A DNA stretch of 64,000 bases from Aalborgiella sp963841045 (GCA_963841045.1 CAWJBD010000005.1:191273-255272), one strand, 5' to 3'. Counted from the stretch's first letter, positions 36,817 through 46,565 are shown. Translations and numbers: made by a program. The notes: generated by a model not told the origin, from the letters alone.

Positions 36817-37515
36817 TTAGCGCACCAAGCGCAATTCATCACTAGACCGCCGCGCATAACTATCTCCACCGCCGCCAGCGGAGAAAAGTGAGCGGTATGT
36901 CAGTAAGTCTAGTATTTCGCCTGATGGTAAAGTTGAAGCGCCTTCAGATGTGGAAGATATGTAATAGCCAGTTGTAGTGAATGGAAACCAAGCAGTGTCA
37001 ATGCTAGGACTTGAAGATGAAAAACCAGTTTTTAAACTTTCAATCTCTTCGCTAGTTGGTATGCGCCAATCGGTAAAACCACACAATGCTGTCGCGTTTA
37101 CCGCATTTTTATATCCCACTGAGTTGGTGGGCGCATCCACTTGTGCCTGCGTCGGTTTTAAATATGTAGCTCCACCAACTGATATATCTTGGTATACGTT
37201 GATGTTGTCGAAATTGGTATACCTTCGGCCATAAAAGCGCAAGCTAGAATTGGCCGGCTCTTTTCCCTCCCAAATTAAACCTGTCGCATAATCTTTGATG
37301 CAGTTATACCCATAATTTCCACCCGCTGGGTTGGTTACGAATCCAAAACCAGTAGTCGGTTCTGCAACTGGTGTTGTGGTAGTTGTACTGCTAGTCGATT
37401 CCTCTGTTGTTATGGTCTCACTAGGCGCAGTTGCATCACCGCCACCGCCACCACCACTACAAGCCGCAAGCACAAACGACAAAGCCAGCGCCAAATGCAT
37501 TATTTTTTTAGACAT
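36817..37515 (-). CDS. DUF1566 lipoprotein 3
   Basis: 232 residues, intact. Lipobox VLAAC, a Gly6 run, a Thr/Ser linker, then GFGFVTNPAGGNYGYNCIKDYATGLIWEGKEP, SVGYKNAVNATALCGFTDWRIPTSEEIESL, GYYISS, and a C-terminus DELRLVR. Close paralogue of lipoprotein 1 by the shared EPTTG-(YF)G-(YF)VTNPAGGN passage, so duplicated within the operon. Confidence 0.82.
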   Translation of the reverse strand: MSKKIMHLALALSFVLAACSGGGGGGDATAPSETITTEESTSSTTTTTPVAEPTTGFGFVTNPAGGNYGYNCIKDYATGLIWEGKEPANSSLRFYGRRYTNFDNINVYQDISVGGATYLKPTQAQVDAPTNSVGYKNAVNATALCGFTDWRIPTSEEIESLKTGFSSSSPSIDTAWFPFTTTGYYISSTSEGASTLPSGEILDLLTYRSLFSAGGGGDSYARRSSDELRLVR

Positions 37516-37552
37516 TTAGCCCTCTTAGTTTTAATTTTGACTGTGTTGAGCT

Positions 37553-38280
37553 TTAGTGCACCAAGCGGACCAGTGCACCATAACCACCACCACCGTTATT
37601 GCGGTAGTTTTGGCTACTTGTGCCAGTGTTAAAGTTGACAACCCATGCTAAATATGCGGCTGTCGTACTCGGCGTAGACGAAGCGTAAAAGTAGCCTTGA
37701 GTATTTGGAAACGCTGCATTATCAATTTTCGGGGACTCCGTAGATTTAACCAGTCCCATAAGTTCATCTATAGTAGGCAAACGCCATGCGTTTGAACCAC
37801 ATAGATTCGTAGCATTCACTGCATTTTTGAAACCTACTGAATTGTTTAAATCATTAATTTGAATATCAGAGACGGAAGTTGGCACACCGCTGTTGTAATT
37901 TTGATTTCCAGATGTGCTGTCATAGTTATTTAATACCCGACCTCTGTTTCGCAATTCACCCCCAATGTTCGTCTGCCCTTGCCAGATCAACCCAGTCGTG
38001 TTGTCGCGTACACACTCAGTTAAATCGTAATACTGCGCCACACCAGCCGAATCACAGCCTTTGAAAACGCGGGAATACTGTGAAGGCAATGCGGGTGCGG
38101 GGGTGCAAGTGGTGGTGACTGCGTGATGGTTGATCCGTCAGTTGTAGTCGTTGTCGTGCCACCGTCAGTGCCACCCGTCGTTGTCTCACCAGGCGCTGTT
38201 GCATCACCACCCCCACCACTACAAGCTGCAAGTACCAACGACAAAGCCAGTGCCGCTAAAAAAATTATTTTTTTAGACAA
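37553..38280 (-). CDS. DUF1566 lipoprotein 4 (one frameshift)
   Basis: About 242 residues. The first frame has lipobox VLAAC, Gly4, a Thr linker and TITQSPPLAPP. A shift in the G-run near 38100-38104 brings in LPSQYSRVFKGCDSAGVAQYYDLTECVRDNTTGLIWQGQ, then SVGFKNAVNATNLCGSNAWRLPTIDELMGLVK and VRLVH. Same organisation as lipoproteins 1 and 3 but more diverged. Confidence 0.78.
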
Positions 38281-38320
38281 GTTTTTCTCCTGATTTTGTT
38301 TTGAATGTTGTTTTGGTAAA

Positions 38321-38972
38321 TTAAGCTCGCACCAACACGATGCGAACCACCTCGCCAGTGCCCAGTGGGAGTTCGTACGTTAAGGTAGCCGGGGTGCAAG
38401 AAATGACTTTGGCTTCTCCCGGTACGTTAGTAGTCGCTTGCGTTGTAGTAACACCCGCGATGGTGTATGTAATGGTGGTGCCTCTACTAGTTAGTGTAAG
38501 CCTGAGCTTATCGCCATCGACAGACCATGTGCCTGAATCAGTGCCAGCATATTGCGATGTGGCACTAAAGCCGCTATGGGTGGCAACCGCTGTGTAGGCA
38601 GGGGTTTCCTTGTAGGTTCCGCTTGCAGAAAATTCAAAGATTCTGTTGCCTGTTATGGTTACGCTGGCATCTTCGCCTGTTGAAGCTATAAACGTGTCAC
38701 TAGCTTTTTTGATTTGCTCAGCACCCATCTCCCAACGGTTGGCGATGCAAGATTGCCGAAATTTGAAAAATCAGGCGCAGTAGAGCTGGCCGACGATCCA
38801 GTAGAGTCGTACTGAACGTGCTGGTTGATGTAGCCGGGGTGCATGGCGTGGCGGCTGCTGCGGGGTCGGCGACTGCTGGTGCTGTATCTGAATCACCCCC
38901 ACCACAAGCGACAAGCGTCATGGTTGTCACTGCGATTGCAAGCGATTTAGCGATTGATTGGCGATTGTTCAT
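38321..38972 (-). CDS. Uncharacterised lipoprotein heading the DUF1566 operon (about two frameshifts)
   Basis: About 217 residues. Lipobox LVAC after MTLVACGGGDSD and an Ala/Pro linker; the central frame VQYDSTGSSASSTAPDFSNF and the C-terminal frame MGAEQIKKASDTFIASTG, FSASGTYKETPAYT, DSGTWSVDGDKLRLTLTSRG suggest a small beta-barrel of the lipocalin-like/META type. Frame changes near 38720-38730 and 38815-38830. It precedes DUF1566 lipoprotein 4 by 40 bases and lies opposite the LuxR gene. Confidence 0.6.
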
Positions 38973-39173
38973 GTTGGTGCTCCGTTTAATTGATGAAATA
39001 CTTTTTTGCTACAAGTAATGAAATGTTAAAAGTCTGAACAACTTATATCTAGTGCATTAAGGTATAGACCAAAAGGTATAGAAACTTTGGCTTACGAAAT
39101 AAGGTTTAATATGCGCAGGCGGTCATACTTTTGATTCTTGTAACTTTGGTAACTTTTCGCTACCTCCATATGA

Positions 39174-40277
39174 ATGAAAAACGATAACAAAAACCAACAA
39201 TCGATCATTTTTAGTCTTTACGATGCGGTGGGTAAAGAAGAGGCTTGGAGTGGCGTGGTGCAAACTTTGAGCGAGTACCTGGATGCCAGCATTGGCATTT
39301 TGGTTTTTGTGGGTATGGGCAAGTTTGAGCAGAGCTTTTACGCCAACTACAACTATGACGTGCACGCGGTTAAGTCGTACGAAGACTATTGGTGGCAACA
39401 CAATCTTTGGCTGCAAACGATAGGACAAAGAAATTTGCTGCAAAAAGGCCGAATCATTCTTGGCACTGACCTGATTTCTACCGCTGATTTGAAGAAGACG
39501 CCCTTCTACACCGAAAATTTAATCCACTTGAACATCGAACATTTGATGGGTGTGGTGTTGTCTGATGGCTCTGAGATCACCGAGACGCCCATTGCCTTGA
39601 ATTTTTTCAGAGCACCGGGCGCAGAGCCTTTTAATGCGGACGATGTGGAGGCTCTACGCGCGCTTTACCCGCACATCCACCGCGCCTTCACCATGCACTG
39701 GCAATGGCGCAACATGACGGAGCAGCTCAGCACCTTTCACAACAGTTTAGACAGCATGGATTTTGGTGTGATTTACATTGACGCCGTGCGCCGCGTGAGC
39801 CATGCCAACCAAGCGGCGCATCGCATTGCCAAAGACATCTTGTTACCACGCTTACCAGCGCAAGGCGCAATTGCAGAATTGATTGATGCGGCTGCCAACG
39901 GACAGGGTGGTGCAACTTTACTTGAAGGGCATCGCATCATGGTGCTTGCTCTACCGGTGTCCACCCCTGTGCGCACTATTTCGGGAGAAACGCGTGCGTC
40001 AGTGATGCTGATTTTGGTAGGTGCTGACGAATCACATGAAGCAGCTGAAACTTTCTTATGCAATGCCTTTGCCATTTCAAAAGCCGAATCTCGCCTGATA
40101 CCGTTGTTGCTGTTGGGCAAAACACCGGTTGAAATGGCAGAAGTTTTGAACCTGAAACTCACAACCATTCGCAGCCAGTTGTCCAGCATTTTTGCAAAGA
40201 CAGGCACCACGCGGCAGCAAGAGTTGATACGCTTGCTGGGTAGCGTGCCGCCAACTGTGCAACACAAGCATCACTGA
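39174..40277 (+). CDS. LuxR-type transcriptional regulator
   Basis: 367 residues, intact. A long N-terminal sensor region with an FVGMGKFEQSFYANYNYDVHAVKSYEDYWW passage of the PAS/GAF-like type, then a C-terminal LuxR helix-turn-helix: FAISKAESRLIPLLLLGKTPVEMAEVLNLKLTTIRSQLSSIFAKTGTTRQQELIRLL. Such domains bind DNA as dimers. Divergent from the five-gene lipoprotein operon across a 201-base interval, so control of that operon is plausible, but this is inference from position. Confidence 0.85.
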   Translation: MKNDNKNQQSIIFSLYDAVGKEEAWSGVVQTLSEYLDASIGILVFVGMGKFEQSFYANYNYDVHAVKSYEDYWWQHNLWLQTIGQRNLLQKGRIILGTDLISTADLKKTPFYTENLIHLNIEHLMGVVLSDGSEITETPIALNFFRAPGAEPFNADDVEALRALYPHIHRAFTMHWQWRNMTEQLSTFHNSLDSMDFGVIYIDAVRRVSHANQAAHRIAKDILLPRLPAQGAIAELIDAAANGQGGATLLEGHRIMVLALPVSTPVRTISGETRASVMLILVGADESHEAAETFLCNAFAISKAESRLIPLLLLGKTPVEMAEVLNLKLTTIRSQLSSIFAKTGTTRQQELIRLLGSVPPTVQHKHH

Positions 40278-40278
40278 T

Positions 40279-40345
40279 AATGCTATTTTTTTAATAGCAC
40301 TACTAGGCAATTAATACGCCGGCTAGAGGCCAATTTTTCATATAA
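40279..40345 (-). repeat. Interspersed palindromic repeat, copy 6
   Basis: TAATGCTATTTTTTTAATAG, CACTACTAGGCAATTAATAC, GCCGGCTAGAGGCCAATTTT then CATATAAA. A near-complete copy between convergent luxR and pxpA genes. Confidence 0.88.
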
Positions 40346-40385
40346 AAACAGGCAGTCCAATCTTTCGGCTTACATAGCGACTCTT

Positions 40386-41159
40386 CTAGTCAAGCTGCTT
40401 CAGAGTACACAGTTCATAGCCTGCCATTTGCAATTCACGCCGTAAATACGCGGCCATTTGTACCGCGTTTGCACCATCGCCATGCACACATATGCTGCCT
40501 ATTGGACAGGGCAACACCGCACCGCTGTAGCTGACAATGCCACCCGCCTCCAACATGCGCTGCACATGCTGCCAGCTGGCTTCTTCGCTGTGAATGAGCG
40601 CGTGGGGTTTTTGGCGTGAAACCAGTTGCCCATCGTCTTCGTAGTTGCGATCCGCAAAAATTTCAGCCACCACCTGAAGTCCAGCTGCTTGCCCCGCATG
40701 GTACAGCTCGGAAAGAGCTGGCGCCAATAAGATGAGTTGGCTATCAAAATCTACAATGGCACGGGCAATCGTCTTTGCAATATCAGCACGGATGCATGCC
40801 GCGTTGTTCAATGCGCCATGGGGCTTGACGTGTTTGATTTCGTGTTGATTGGCACTGGCCATACCCGCCAATGCGGATATTTGGTATTGCACACAGGCAT
40901 ACAACTCTGCATCACTCATTTGCATGGCACGGCGGCCAAAGCCTTGCAAGTCTGGATAGCTGGGGTGCGCACCGATACTGACGCCGTGCTCTTTAGCGCT
41001 TTGTATCGTTTTGAGCATGACAAGCGGATCGCCTGCATGAAATCCGCATGCAAGATTGGCGCTGTTAATAATGGCCAACATCGCATCGTCAGAGCCCATC
41101 ACCCAAGAGCCAAAGCTCTCGCCCATGTCTGCGTTGAGGTTGATTTTTTTCTTCATCAT
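40386..41159 (-). CDS. pxpA: 5-oxoprolinase subunit A (LamB/YcsF family)
   Basis: 257 residues, intact. KINLNADMGESFGSWVMGSDDAML, INSANLACGFHAGDPLVM, GAHPSYPDLQGFGRR and HVKPHGALNNA are hallmark LamB/YcsF motifs. Together with PxpB and PxpC it hydrolyses 5-oxo-L-proline (pyroglutamate) to glutamate with ATP. Last gene of the pxpB-pxpC-pxpA operon. Confidence 0.95.
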   Translation of the reverse strand: MMKKKINLNADMGESFGSWVMGSDDAMLAIINSANLACGFHAGDPLVMLKTIQSAKEHGVSIGAHPSYPDLQGFGRRAMQMSDAELYACVQYQISALAGMASANQHEIKHVKPHGALNNAACIRADIAKTIARAIVDFDSQLILLAPALSELYHAGQAAGLQVVAEIFADRNYEDDGQLVSRQKPHALIHSEEASWQHVQRMLEAGGIVSYSGAVLPCPIGSICVHGDGANAVQMAAYLRRELQMAGYELCTLKQLD

Positions 41160-41183
41160 TCTTCCCTATCTAATTTACAGTCA

Positions 41184-42304
41184 TCATTCATCGCCACGCA
41201 GAATGCCGTCAATCAGGTTGTGCGCCAGCAGTGTTTCGCTGTCAAAATCACCCAAGTCTCTGACCGGTTTGATGGAATTTTTCCACTTTTCAAAAGCTGC
41301 CTTCTGTGCACGCAAAATGGCATGTGCTTCTGGCAAAGAAACTTTGGCAAATCGCACGGAAGCCACAGACGCCACCGAAGTATTCGCACGCATGTTTGCC
41401 AAGCGGCCAATATCCGCCGTAATGACTGAAGCAATTTTGGGATAGCCGCCTATGGTTTGTCCGTCAGCCATTAATACAATGGGTATGCCATTCGGGGGCA
41501 CTTGCACCGCACCGACGCAAACGCCATCAGAGGCAATTTCTGCCCCCAAAGCATTGTGCAAAAGCGGCGTGCCTTCTAGCCGATAGCCCATGCGGTCTAA
41601 CTGCATGCTTAATTTCCACTCTTGAGAATAAAACGAATCAATTGATTCCGCATCAAAATAATCCTCCTGCGGACCTGCAACGCATCGCAACGCTGCGCTA
41701 TCAAATTCAAACGGCGGGGCACAGCGCTCTGCTATTTTGGTTTGGGTAAGCGTGCTATCAGGTAATTGCGCTTTATACGTTGACGCCGTAGTTTTGTCCA
41801 CTGCGCAACACCTGTCCTAATTCGGCACGGCCATAGTAGCTGTGGCTGCCTAAAGTGGATTGCGCATTCCAACCACCTGCCACCGCTAAATAGGCCAAAC
41901 CCGAATTCACCTTGGTGCAAAGCAGTGTTTGCCCAGCTTCTAAAGTGGCACTGCGCCAACTCGGCAAACGCTGCTTATGCCCATTTGGGAACAACACAAA
42001 GGCTTCAATATCACCGACCAGCGCCACTTGTGCTGCTTGCTTGGGTCAATAGCAGTTGCGGACCTTGCATTGAAATTTCTATCACGCAGTCTTCGTTTGC
42101 ATTGCCGACTAAGGCATTGGCACATGCCATGCTGAGTTTGTCTGCTGCGCCACTGATGGGAACACCTAAATGACGATAGCCACTGCGGCCGAAGTCTTGG
42201 AAACTGGCGCCAAAGCCACTGTGCAGACATTCAAATTGTGCAAGCACTGAACTCACAGCCATGCCCTTGGGTTCTGCAATTGTTGCAATTGTGTCTGCCA
42301 CCAC
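41184..42304 (-). CDS. pxpC: 5-oxoprolinase subunit C / biotin-dependent carboxylase-like (KipA type, two frameshifts)
   Basis: About 373 residues over three frames: FQDFGRSGYRHLGVPISGAADKLSMACANALVGN, then VGDIEAFVLFPNGHKQRLPSWRSATLEAGQTL and YLAVAGGWNAQSTLGSHSYYGR, then IDSFYSQEWKLSMQLDRMGYRLEG, IPIVLMADGQTIGGYPKIASVI. Breaks near 41785-41800 and 42015-42027. GTG 42304 lies 9 bases after the pxpB stop; ATG 42262 is an alternative start. It is the larger partner of the PxpBC complex. Confidence 0.9.
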
Positions 42305-42313
42305 TCTTGGCGG

Positions 42314-43057
42314 CTATCTGTTCGCCGCTTGCATTGTCGATTGCATCTGCTCTTGAATAGCGATGTATTGCTCTGCACCAATCGCTTGCCAATGCACATG
42401 GTCGCCCGCGGTCAAGAGTGCTGGTTGGTTTGGCGCATGACTTGTGAAAAAATGAACCGGTGTTCTGCCAAGCAAGTTCCAACCGCCCGGACTTTCCCAC
42501 GGATACGCGGCACACATTTTGCCTGCAATACCCACAGAGCCTGCAGGCACTTTGGTACGCGGCTGTGCCAAGCGCGGCAAATGCAAGACCTCTGGCAAAT
42601 CACCCATGAATGCAAAACCTGGCAAAAAACCCAACATATACACTTCAAAAGATATACCCGTGATCAACTCAATAATTTGCTGAGTTGAAAGCCCGCAACT
42701 TTTAGAAATTGAAGCTAAGTCTGGTGCATAGTCCGCCTCAAAGCAGATGGGCAAATACCAATCAACTCCCTTGCTGCTTGATGCAGTATTGCCTTTTGAC
42801 AATTCCAACAAAAATTGCCCCAATGCAATGGCATCGGTATGCAGCGGGTCGTAGTGCACACTCAGCGAACGCAAGCTGGGAACGGTATCTAAAATAACGC
42901 CGAACGGAGTTAAGTTAGCAGATTTCAGTGCATCACGGAAGGCTAAAACCCGCTGGTGGTTTTGCGCATTGGCTACACGTCCAAATTCAATGGTCCAAGC
43001 GCTATCGCCTAAGTTCAGCAGCTTAGGTTTTTCATAACTTGCCGTGTTGTCAAACAT
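42314..43057 (-). CDS. pxpB: 5-oxoprolinase subunit B (KipI type)
   Basis: About 247 residues from ATG 43057. LNLGDSAWTIEFGR, SVHYDPL, LPICFEADYAPDLASISK, FEVYMLGFLPGFAFMGDLPEVLHLPRLAQPRTKVPAGSVGIAG and ESPGGWNLLGRTP are all family marks. The TAA of the MarR gene is followed by T and then this ATG, so translation is coupled. Partner of PxpC. Confidence 0.95.
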   Translation of the reverse strand: MFDNTASYEKPKLLNLGDSAWTIEFGRVANAQNHQRVLAFRDALKSANLTPFGVILDTVPSLRSLSVHYDPLHTDAIALGQFLLELSKGNTASSSKGVDWYLPICFEADYAPDLASISKSCGLSTQQIIELITGISFEVYMLGFLPGFAFMGDLPEVLHLPRLAQPRTKVPAGSVGIAGKMCAAYPWESPGGWNLLGRTPVHFFTSHAPNQPALLTAGDHVHWQAIGAEQYIAIQEQMQSTMQAANR

Positions 43058-43058
43058 A

Positions 43059-43607
43059 TTACAACGACGATGCAGCACGCGCTGCTTGGTCGTAAACACC
43101 TGACAATACACGCAGCAGCCGAGCCAACTCGCCAATATCGCGGTTCAGCGCTTCGTCAGCATGCAATGCATCAATCAGGCACTGTTCACGCACTTGTCGG
43201 TAGCGCTCAACATAATTGCACCCCAATTCGGTAGCGGTATAACCCACCTCTTTACCGCTTTTGCTGGCCTCAACGACACCAATCGCTTGCAATTTCTTCA
43301 GTGAGTAGTTCACCAAATGGGTGTCCTCGATATTCATGATGAAGCAAATGTCGGCAAGACGCTTGCCACGGGCGCGGTGCGTAACGTGGTGCATGATCAG
43401 CACATCCAAGGGCGTTAATTCTTTAAGTCCGGCTGCACGCATGCAATGCATCACCCATCGGTGAAATGCGTTGCCAGCGACGATGAGCCCAAATTCGAAC
43501 TCGCTCATTTCAGCAGATTGCGGTGAAACCAAATGCGCAGAGGAAACGATGGGCGATTTACTCGCCTGCATGATAGCTTTAACAGGAGTGGGTTTTTTTG
43601 TAGCCAT
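43059..43607 (-). CDS. MarR-like winged-helix regulator of the pxp operon
   Basis: 182 residues, intact. Helical N-terminus (GNAFHRWVMHCMRAAG), then the winged-helix: LTPLDVLIMHHVTHRARGKRLADICFIMNIEDTHLVNYSLKKLQAIGVV and a GKEVGYTATELGCNYVERYRQ wing and dimer helix. Being the first gene of the pxp operon and divergent from the TRAP genes, with a perfect palindrome at 43635-43659, it is probably a local repressor responding to pyroglutamate or a breakdown product. Confidence 0.85.
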   Translation of the reverse strand: MATKKPTPVKAIMQASKSPIVSSAHLVSPQSAEMSEFEFGLIVAGNAFHRWVMHCMRAAGLKELTPLDVLIMHHVTHRARGKRLADICFIMNIEDTHLVNYSLKKLQAIGVVEASKSGKEVGYTATELGCNYVERYRQVREQCLIDALHADEALNRDIGELARLLRVLSGVYDQAARAASSL

Positions 43608-43634
43608 ACATTGATTGTAGATTTTTTAACGATA

Positions 43635-43659
43635 AATTATCAACAATATGTTGATAATT
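43635..43659. promoter_or_regulatory. Perfect 25-bp palindrome between MarR-like and dctP genes
   Basis: AATTATCAACA-ATA-TGTTGATAATT, arms perfect over 11 bases. It lies 28 bases upstream of the regulator's start codon and about 105 upstream of dctP. Such dyads are the typical binding sites of MarR-type dimers, so it is the probable operator of both units. Confidence 0.75.
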
Positions 43660-43763
43660 AGGGATAACACCTATTCTTCAAAAATCGAATCATTACTAGA
43701 CTGGCTGCTTCGGTTGGTTTTTTGTTTGTTTATTGATCTGTTAATTGACTAAAGGAGTTCACT

Positions 43764-44735
43764 ATGAAATTACGAATAATGGCTTTGGGTGCCACAGCCT
43801 TGCTCTTTTCGGCACAAGCCGCCTTGGCACAGACCAAGTGGGATTTGGCTTCGGCCTATCCTGCTAGCAATTTTCATTCTGAAAATTTGGTCCAATTTGC
43901 GAACGACATTGACAAAGCAAGCGCTGGTAAATTGAAAATCACAGTTCATGCAGGTGCATCGCTATTCAAAGCACCTGAAATCAAACGCGCGGTACAAGGC
44001 GGACAAGCGCAGGCAGGCGAAATAATTTTGGCCAACTTTCAAAATGAATGGCAAATCTATGGTGCTGACGGACTTCCCTTCTTGGCCGACAGTTATGACG
44101 AAGCTGCAAAACTGTACCGAATTCAAAAACCAGTGATGGAGAAAAAACTCGCCGAACAGGGTATGCAATTGCTCTATTCTGTGCCATGGCCACCGCAAGG
44201 TTTGTACAGCAAAAAGCCGATTGCTTCAGCCGCCGATTTAAAAGGCGTTAAATGGCGCGCCTATAGCCCTGCAACGGCTCGCATCGCCGAACTGGTTGGT
44301 GCACAACCCGTCACAGTGCAAGCGGCAGAGCTGTCACAAGCGCTGGCAACGGGTGTGGTCGAAGCGAATATGACTTCAGGCGCTACCGGTGTGGATAGCA
44401 AACTGTATGAACACTTAAAGTACTACTACGACTTGCAAGCATGGTTGCCCAAAAATGTGGTGATTGTGAACAAGAAAGCATTTGATGGACTTGATAAAGC
44501 GACGCAAGGCGCAGTTTTAAAAGCTGCTGCAGATGCTGAAACCCGTGGTTGGGCCAAGTCACAAAAAGTGAACGCAGATACTTTAGCGACGCTGAAAAGC
44601 AATGGCATGAATATTCTGCCGCCATCTGCAGCTTTGAAAGCCGATATGAAAAAAGTGGGCGAAGTCATGGAAAAAGAATGGCTTGAAAAATCAGGCGCAG
44701 AAGGCAAGAGCATGATAGATGCGTATCGCAAGTAA
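43764..44735 (+). CDS. dctP: TRAP transporter solute-binding protein (DctP type)
   Basis: 323 residues, intact. A signal peptide ends LFSAQAALAQ. KWDLASAYPASNFHSENLVQFANDIDKASAGKLKITVHAG and IKRAVQGGQAQAGEI begin the fold; the solute-clamping Arg is in LKGVKWRAYSPATARIAE, and later VEANMTSGATGVD. Binds the substrate in the periplasm for the DctQM permease. The adjacent pyroglutamate genes make 5-oxoproline the most likely ligand; other TRAP proteins (Bordetella DctP7) bind pyroglutamate. Confidence 0.92.
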   Translation: MKLRIMALGATALLFSAQAALAQTKWDLASAYPASNFHSENLVQFANDIDKASAGKLKITVHAGASLFKAPEIKRAVQGGQAQAGEIILANFQNEWQIYGADGLPFLADSYDEAAKLYRIQKPVMEKKLAEQGMQLLYSVPWPPQGLYSKKPIASAADLKGVKWRAYSPATARIAELVGAQPVTVQAAELSQALATGVVEANMTSGATGVDSKLYEHLKYYYDLQAWLPKNVVIVNKKAFDGLDKATQGAVLKAAADAETRGWAKSQKVNADTLATLKSNGMNILPPSAALKADMKKVGEVMEKEWLEKSGAEGKSMIDAYRK

Positions 44736-44755
44736 ACGTTGATTGAATGCGCTGA

Positions 44756-45271
44756 TTGGAAACGCGGGTGCGAAATATTCTTGACAGACTCTATGTGTCA
44801 TCCATTTGGCTAGCCGCGATCATGATGATTGGCGTGCTGGTGATGGTGCTTACCTCCATCATCAGTCGCTTGCTGCACTTTCATGTACCCGGCACAGATG
44901 CCTATGCAGGCTATGCAATGGCAGGTGCCGGGTTTTTAGCCTTGGCGCATACTTTGAAATGCAATGAGCATATACGTGTCACTCTCATTATCAGCAAACT
45001 ACACAACGCACCGCGCCGTGTGATGGAATTGTGGTCACTATCGGTCGCTGTTTTGTTATCTGGCTTGCTGACTTTTTATGCATGGCGATTGGTGATTCAG
45101 TCGCGCGAATTTCAGGATATTTCAACCGCCAGCGATGCCACACCGCTTTGGATTCCACAGATATTAATGGGCATCGGCGTCAGTGTTTTGTTCGTGGCAT
45201 TTGTAGACGAGTGGTTTTTAGAATGGACTGGGAAGCGTTCGCATTCCGCAACGGATACACGTCATGAATGA
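44756..45271 (+). CDS. dctQ: TRAP transporter small permease (DctQ type)
   Basis: 171 residues with four membrane segments (SIWLAAIMMIGVLVMVLTSII, YAGYAMAGAGFLALAHTL, LWSLSVAVLLSGLLTFYAW, LWIPQILMGIGVSVLFVAFV). N-x3-H-I-R motif CNEHIRVTLII. The TTG start at 44756 is provisional. Its stop overlaps the dctM start (ATGAATGA). Confidence 0.9.
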   Translation: METRVRNILDRLYVSSIWLAAIMMIGVLVMVLTSIISRLLHFHVPGTDAYAGYAMAGAGFLALAHTLKCNEHIRVTLIISKLHNAPRRVMELWSLSVAVLLSGLLTFYAWRLVIQSREFQDISTASDATPLWIPQILMGIGVSVLFVAFVDEWFLEWTGKRSHSATDTRHE

Positions 45272-46559
45272 TTTATGGATAACGGCTTTCCTCATCATCG
45301 CCTTATTCGCATTGCTGGGAAGCGGGGTATGGATAGGTCTTACGCTGGCCGGTGTGGCTTGGATTGGCATGGAGGTGTTTTCGTCACGGCCAGCAGGCGA
45401 TGCCATGGTGCTCACCATTTGGGGCGCTGCCAGTAGCTGGACGCTGACCGCACTGCCGCTTTTCGTATGGATGGGAGAAATCCTTTTTCGTACCAAATTG
45501 TCCGAAAGTATGTTCAGAGGGCTTGCACCTTGGGTCAATGCCCTGCCTGGGCGATTGCTGCATACCAATATTTTGGGCAGCACCATATTTGCAGCGGTGT
45601 CAGGCTCATCTGCCGCAACTTGCGCAACCATTGGCAAGATGACGATTCCTGAATTAACCAAGCGCGGTTATCCTGCTGAGTTGGTCGTCGGTTCACTGGG
45701 CGGCGCCAGTACACTGGGATTGTTGATTCCGCCCTCCATCGTCATGATTGTGTATGGCGTGGCAGCGGAGGTATCGATAGCCAAATTGTTTGTGGCTGGT
45801 GTGATCCCCGGCCTCCTGTTGGCCTCCATGTTCAGCGCCTACCTGATGGTTTGGGCGCTGTTGCATAAAGACAAAATTCCCCAGTCAGAAGCTCATTTCA
45901 CCTTTACCCAAAAATTAAGCGAGTCGCGTCACCTGATTCCGGTGGTACTGCTCATTGCTGGCGTGATTGGCACAATCTACACAGGTATTGCAACGGCCAC
46001 AGAAGCTGCTGCCATTGGCGTGGTAGGTGCGCTCATTTTGTCAGCGTTTCAAGGCTCGCTCAATTGGCATACTTTTCGCGATTCCTTGTTGGGAGCGACG
46101 CGCCTGTACTGCATGATTGCTTTGATTTTGGCTGGCGCGGCTTTTCTCACATTGGCCATGGGCTATATTGGTTTACCTCGGCACTTGGCAGAATTTGTGG
46201 GAAGTTTGGGTCTGTCCCCAGCGATGTTATTGTTTGCGCTGGCGCTGTTTTACATTGTGTTGGGTTGTTTTTTAGACGGCATTTCTATGATTGTGCTGAC
46301 GATGGGCGTTATTTTGCCAACCGTCAGCGCGGCGGGCATTGACCTCATTTGGTTTGGAATTTATATCGTCATCGTCGTTGAAATGGCACAAATCACACCG
46401 CCTGTGGGTTTTAATTTATTCGTACTTCAAGGCATGACAAAACGCGATATCACCTGGATAGCCAAGGTTTGCATGCCCTACTTTTTCATCATGGTAGCGG
46501 CTGTCACTTTGTTATGGTGGTTTCCACAGTTGGTGACATGGATGCCGAATCGCATGTAG
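45264..46559 (+). CDS. dctM: TRAP transporter large permease (DctM type)
   Basis: 431 residues, intact, about 12 membrane segments: FLIIALFALLGSGVWIGLTL, GSTIFAAVSGSSAATCATIGKMTIPELTKRGYP (the conserved hairpin), GASTLGLLIPPSIVMIVYG, LFALALFYIVLGCFLDGISMIVLTMGVILP and AQITPPVGFNLFVLQGM. The Na+-coupled channel of the transporter. Confidence 0.95.
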   Translation: MNDLWITAFLIIALFALLGSGVWIGLTLAGVAWIGMEVFSSRPAGDAMVLTIWGAASSWTLTALPLFVWMGEILFRTKLSESMFRGLAPWVNALPGRLLHTNILGSTIFAAVSGSSAATCATIGKMTIPELTKRGYPAELVVGSLGGASTLGLLIPPSIVMIVYGVAAEVSIAKLFVAGVIPGLLLASMFSAYLMVWALLHKDKIPQSEAHFTFTQKLSESRHLIPVVLLIAGVIGTIYTGIATATEAAAIGVVGALILSAFQGSLNWHTFRDSLLGATRLYCMIALILAGAAFLTLAMGYIGLPRHLAEFVGSLGLSPAMLLFALALFYIVLGCFLDGISMIVLTMGVILPTVSAAGIDLIWFGIYIVIVVEMAQITPPVGFNLFVLQGMTKRDITWIAKVCMPYFFIMVAAVTLLWWFPQLVTWMPNRM

Positions 46560-46565
46560 TGGGAG

